Position numbers and translations under genes: made by a program. A DNA stretch of 41,630 nucleotides from positions 1 to 41,630 of the forward strand of contig CAJNDO010000014.1 in NCBI GenBank assembly GCA_905221545.1, given 5' to 3'. The notes beneath the pieces are model-generated. The model had not been told where the DNA came from. It worked only from the letters and a program-made list of their open reading frames with translations, and did not search any database. Each line of letters starts with the position of its first letter. Positions within the stretch are counted from its first letter, which is position 1. The stretch is from a bacterium. GTDB taxonomy: Bacteria > Bacillota > Bacilli > Lactobacillales > Streptococcaceae. Below, piece by piece: positions 37,339-41,630 of this stretch.

Positions 37339-38298
37339 TTAATTTGTTTCTGTCTCACTAATAAATTCTTGACCAATCTCGTCTCGATTGACAAAAAATT
37401 CGATGTGATGATGACAGACTTGAAGTTCAACTGGGGTATCTCCTCCATATTCCCCATCTAGGTTCAGCATAAATGGTTCCTGGTCATCTAAAACTTCTAA
37501 ACGCAGTTTGCTCGTTTTGAGGTATTCGATATTGACATCTGAGACATGCTGCCCACCATTAATGGCCTGTATCAATAAGCCCAACATATCAAATAGCTTG
37601 TCTGTCTTGACCAAAATCAGAGTAAAATTTCCATCGTCTAACTTGGTATCAGGCGCTAACTGCTCAAACCCTCCAATGGAATTGGTCAGGGCAACAAAAA
37701 TCAAGGACACCTCTCCTTCAAAGACCCCCTGATCGTGTGTGATTCTCACTGGACGAACCTTAGTCTTAGGAAACATTTCAATGCCTTTAGCAACATAGGC
37801 AAAATAACCCAGACGCGTCTTGACTTCACTTGGAACACTGTAAGTCAATTCAGTCAGAGTACCTGCAGCGGCAATATTAATAAAATATTTGTCGCCAAAA
37901 GCTCGTCCAATATCCATATGAATGGTCTCATTTTTAGCAATAATCTGAGCAGCCGCAACAGGATCACCCATTGGAATTTTTAGGGCACGCGCATAATCAT
38001 TAGTCGTCCCTGTTGGAATAATGGCAAGCCGAGGCCTCTTGTCGAGCGAGGCAACCCCATTGACTACTTCATTAATTGTTCCATCACCACCTGCAGCAAT
38101 AATCAAATCAAAACCAGCTTTGGCTGCTCTCTCAGCTTCTTTTTGTGCTGAAAGAGGTTCTGGAGTCGTTTGAAAGGCACTGGTTTCATAGCCAATATCT
38201 TCCAAAACATCCAGCACTTCTGCTATATTTTTCTTGATAATTTCCTGCCCTGAGGTTGGGTTATAAATTAAACGCGCACGTTTTCTATCTTCTGTCAT
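37339..38298 (-). CDS. Diacylglycerol/lipid kinase family protein
   Basis: A 319-residue member of the DagK/YegS family. The ATP-binding motif is AAGGDGTINEVVNG (about residues 60-75), followed by PTGTTNDYARAL. The product is probably phosphatidic acid, recycling diacylglycerol from lipoteichoic-acid synthesis, but the lipid is not certain. The start is placed at the ATG at 38298, 2 nt after the ligA stop with a GAAAG site; an upstream TTG within ligA (38319) lacks any ribosome binding site. Confidence 0.9.
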   Translation of the reverse strand: MTEDRKRARLIYNPTSGQEIIKKNIAEVLDVLEDIGYETSAFQTTPEPLSAQKEAERAAKAGFDLIIAAGGDGTINEVVNGVASLDKRPRLAIIPTGTTNDYARALKIPMGDPVAAAQIIAKNETIHMDIGRAFGDKYFINIAAAGTLTELTYSVPSEVKTRLGYFAYVAKGIEMFPKTKVRPVRITHDQGVFEGEVSLIFVALTNSIGGFEQLAPDTKLDDGNFTLILVKTDKLFDMLGLLIQAINGGQHVSDVNIEYLKTSKLRLEVLDDQEPFMLNLDGEYGGDTPVELQVCHHHIEFFVNRDEIGQEFISETETN

Positions 38299-38300
38299 TG

Positions 38301-40274
<1,974 letters not shown>

Positions 40275-40282
40275 TAAACTAA

Positions 40283-40306
40283 GCCCTCCTCACAAACGAG
40301 AAGGGC
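40283..40306 (-). terminator. Hairpin after MFS gene, overlapping ligA promoter
   Basis: GCCCTTCTC and GAGGAGGGC form a 9-bp stem with one mismatch. The T-tract after it is poor (TTAGTTTA), so termination may be leaky. Confidence 0.5.
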
Positions 40307-40351
40307 GGAAAAAACACTTAGATTAGAATTATTTTTAAAACTCAAACAGAC

Positions 40352-41530
40352 TTATATCTCTTTTTTAAAATGAGTTCGAACATAGCTTAGAGCTAAGAAG
40401 GATAAGATGACAACTCCTAGTCCTATAATCAAGAAAGAGTAAAGATGAACACTTGAAAGCCAGGTCATTAAACCTGTTGCAATTGGCATAAAAAGTATAG
40501 CTAAGGTATAAATCGAACTAAGGACTCTGCCCAGATATTCACCATCAACCTTGGTTTGTACTTGAGTAAAAAAGTGAATATTAAACATCGTCATAAATAG
40601 TTCACAAATGAAATTCCCTGAAAAAGCAAGATAGGGTGGGAGGGCGAAACCCATTATCATCACTCCAAGTCCAGTCAGTGCCAATAAAAATAAAAGCATT
40701 TCCATACTAGCTTTAATCTTACTAGCTAACAAAGCCCCAACAATAGATCCGATAGCACCCATTGTTAAAATAGTGGCATAGGCACCTTGAACCCCATAGA
40801 GCTGATTTGAAAAGGGAAGGAGATAATTAAAGGCTGCGAAGAAAAAATTGACACTTGAAGCCATGACTAATAAAAAGAAGATTTCCTTTTGCTTCACAAT
40901 ATAGTGAACCCCCTCCTTGATATCAGAAAAAATAACTTTGAATGTAAGTTTCTTCTCACCCAAAGTCTTCTCTTCTTTCTTTGGAAGCAAGGCTACCAAA
41001 CCAAAAGCGAGAAAAAAACTAAGGGCATCTAATACCAAGGTAATGCGAAGACTTGCGAATTGTAAGACCAGAAAAGAAAGTACAGGGGAACTCACACTGA
41101 CAACCTGCAAGACCAACTCCAAACGAGAATTGTAGAGGACCAGTTCATCCCTCTCTACCAATTCTGTGATAATGGCCTTATTTGCAGGTCTAGAAAAGGC
41201 AAAAGCAATCGCCTGCACAATATTAGCAACAATCAAAGCTCCAATCATCCAGCTGTCATCCCTTATGAAAGAAATAGCCAGACAAAGAATCCCACAAACA
41301 AGGTCTGCCACCATTAAAATCTTACGACGAGAAAAACGGTCTGAAATGACTCCACCAAAGGGATTTACGAGAATAGATGTGACGAGCTCAGAAATCTGAT
41401 ATATTCCTAAAACTGTCTGTCCGATAGTCCCCATGGAAGCCAACCAGACACTATTTCCATAATCATAGAGCATATTCCCTATCTTGTTAACAGCTCCACG
41501 ACTGATCAACTGTACTGCATAGCGATTCAT
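40352..41530 (-). CDS. MFS transporter (drug-efflux-like)
   Basis: A 392-residue major facilitator protein with about 12 helices. The loop after helix 2 has GGVISDRFSRRKILMVADL, the family's GxxxDRxxRR signature. The type with a MNRYAVQLISRG start resembles the macrolide-efflux/MefA-like branch, but the substrate cannot be assigned. The ATG at 41530 has GAGAGGAG 7 nt upstream. No partner genes are visible. Confidence 0.87.
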   Translation of the reverse strand: MNRYAVQLISRGAVNKIGNMLYDYGNSVWLASMGTIGQTVLGIYQISELVTSILVNPFGGVISDRFSRRKILMVADLVCGILCLAISFIRDDSWMIGALIVANIVQAIAFAFSRPANKAIITELVERDELVLYNSRLELVLQVVSVSSPVLSFLVLQFASLRITLVLDALSFFLAFGLVALLPKKEEKTLGEKKLTFKVIFSDIKEGVHYIVKQKEIFFLLVMASSVNFFFAAFNYLLPFSNQLYGVQGAYATILTMGAIGSIVGALLASKIKASMEMLLFLLALTGLGVMIMGFALPPYLAFSGNFICELFMTMFNIHFFTQVQTKVDGEYLGRVLSSIYTLAILFMPIATGLMTWLSSVHLYSFLIIGLGVVILSFLALSYVRTHFKKEI

Positions 41531-41554
41531 ATAAAAACTCCTCTCAAATTTTGG

Positions 41555-41630
41555 GCTCTATAATATTTGTAGTGGGTAAATCCCTATAGATATTATGGAG
41601 CTTTTTTGTGTAGAAAAAAAGTCCCATATG
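41555..41630 (+). mobile_element. Inverted repeat, possible end of an ISL3-family element
   Basis: GCTCTATAATAT (41555-41566) is inverted as ATATTATGGAGC (41590-41601) with one mismatch, and an inner GGG-TAAAT-CCC extends the fold; a T-run follows. The GGCTCTATAATATTTGTAGT opening resembles the ends of ISL3-type elements (IS1167/IS1193) as remembered. It could equally be a rho-independent terminator. The transposase, if any, lies past the window edge. Confidence 0.35.

Overview
The window is low-GC, gene-dense Firmicute DNA and almost certainly comes from a mitis-group Streptococcus (S. pneumoniae, S. mitis, S. oralis or a close relative). Evidence: a preQ1-II riboswitch in front of queT, two histidine-triad (Pht) surface proteins behind an AdcAII zinc lipoprotein, AdcR-type operators, a BOX element, a RUP-like element of exactly 107 bp, many extended -10 (TGN) promoters, and proteins that read like their pneumococcal counterparts. 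Compared with the pneumococcal gene order as I remember it, the blocks queT-ccdA2, hup-ribF, map-murZ and eno-ligA are individually conserved but joined differently. The mosaic Pht proteins also differ from textbook PhtD/PhtE, so a non-pneumococcal mitis-group species is the better guess (inference).

Layout. 1-4144: possible IS remnant, queT (-), GtrA-like (+), mscL (+), hemH (-), pepT (+). 4180-12255: zinc cluster on the minus strand, adcAII - phtD-like in one operon, then a very large phtE-like gene with its own promoter; both promoters carry tandem 12-bp AdcR boxes just downstream of the -10. 12398-15185: amino-acid permease and an extracellular thioredoxin/CcdA pair. 15399-18576: HU, DegV, YitT and RibF. 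18792-22764: map - spxR-like - GNAT - murZ. 22996-26675: enolase, DUF1694, glycerate kinase, SerB. 26734-32353: glycogen operon glgB-glgC-glgD-glgA with overlapping genes and a cre-like site. 32629-41530: gapN, BOX+RUP, an unknown lipoprotein, pullulanase, lipid kinase, ligA, an MFS exporter, and a possible IS end at the right edge.

How the genes work together. AdcAII and the Pht proteins capture zinc at the surface under AdcR control. GlgBCDA store glucose as glycogen while the cytoplasmic pullulanase debranches alpha-glucans; the cre-like site implies CcpA control. Glycerate kinase and enolase meet at phosphoglycerates, and GapN gives NADPH from the same part of glycolysis. Etrx2/CcdA2 carry reducing power outward.

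Most notable observations: four genes (GtrA-like, ribF, DUF1694, ligA) have an extended -10 placed exactly 6 nt before their ATG with no ribosome binding site, so they look leaderless; the phtE-like gene has a 222-bp in-frame tandem repeat encoding His/Asp-rich spacers, a C-terminal half unlike PhtE, and three abutting AdcR boxes; and a matching GGGGCA-type motif lies just after the hup and eno terminators, which may be scars of integrative elements. No CRISPR array, tRNA or rRNA gene was seen.
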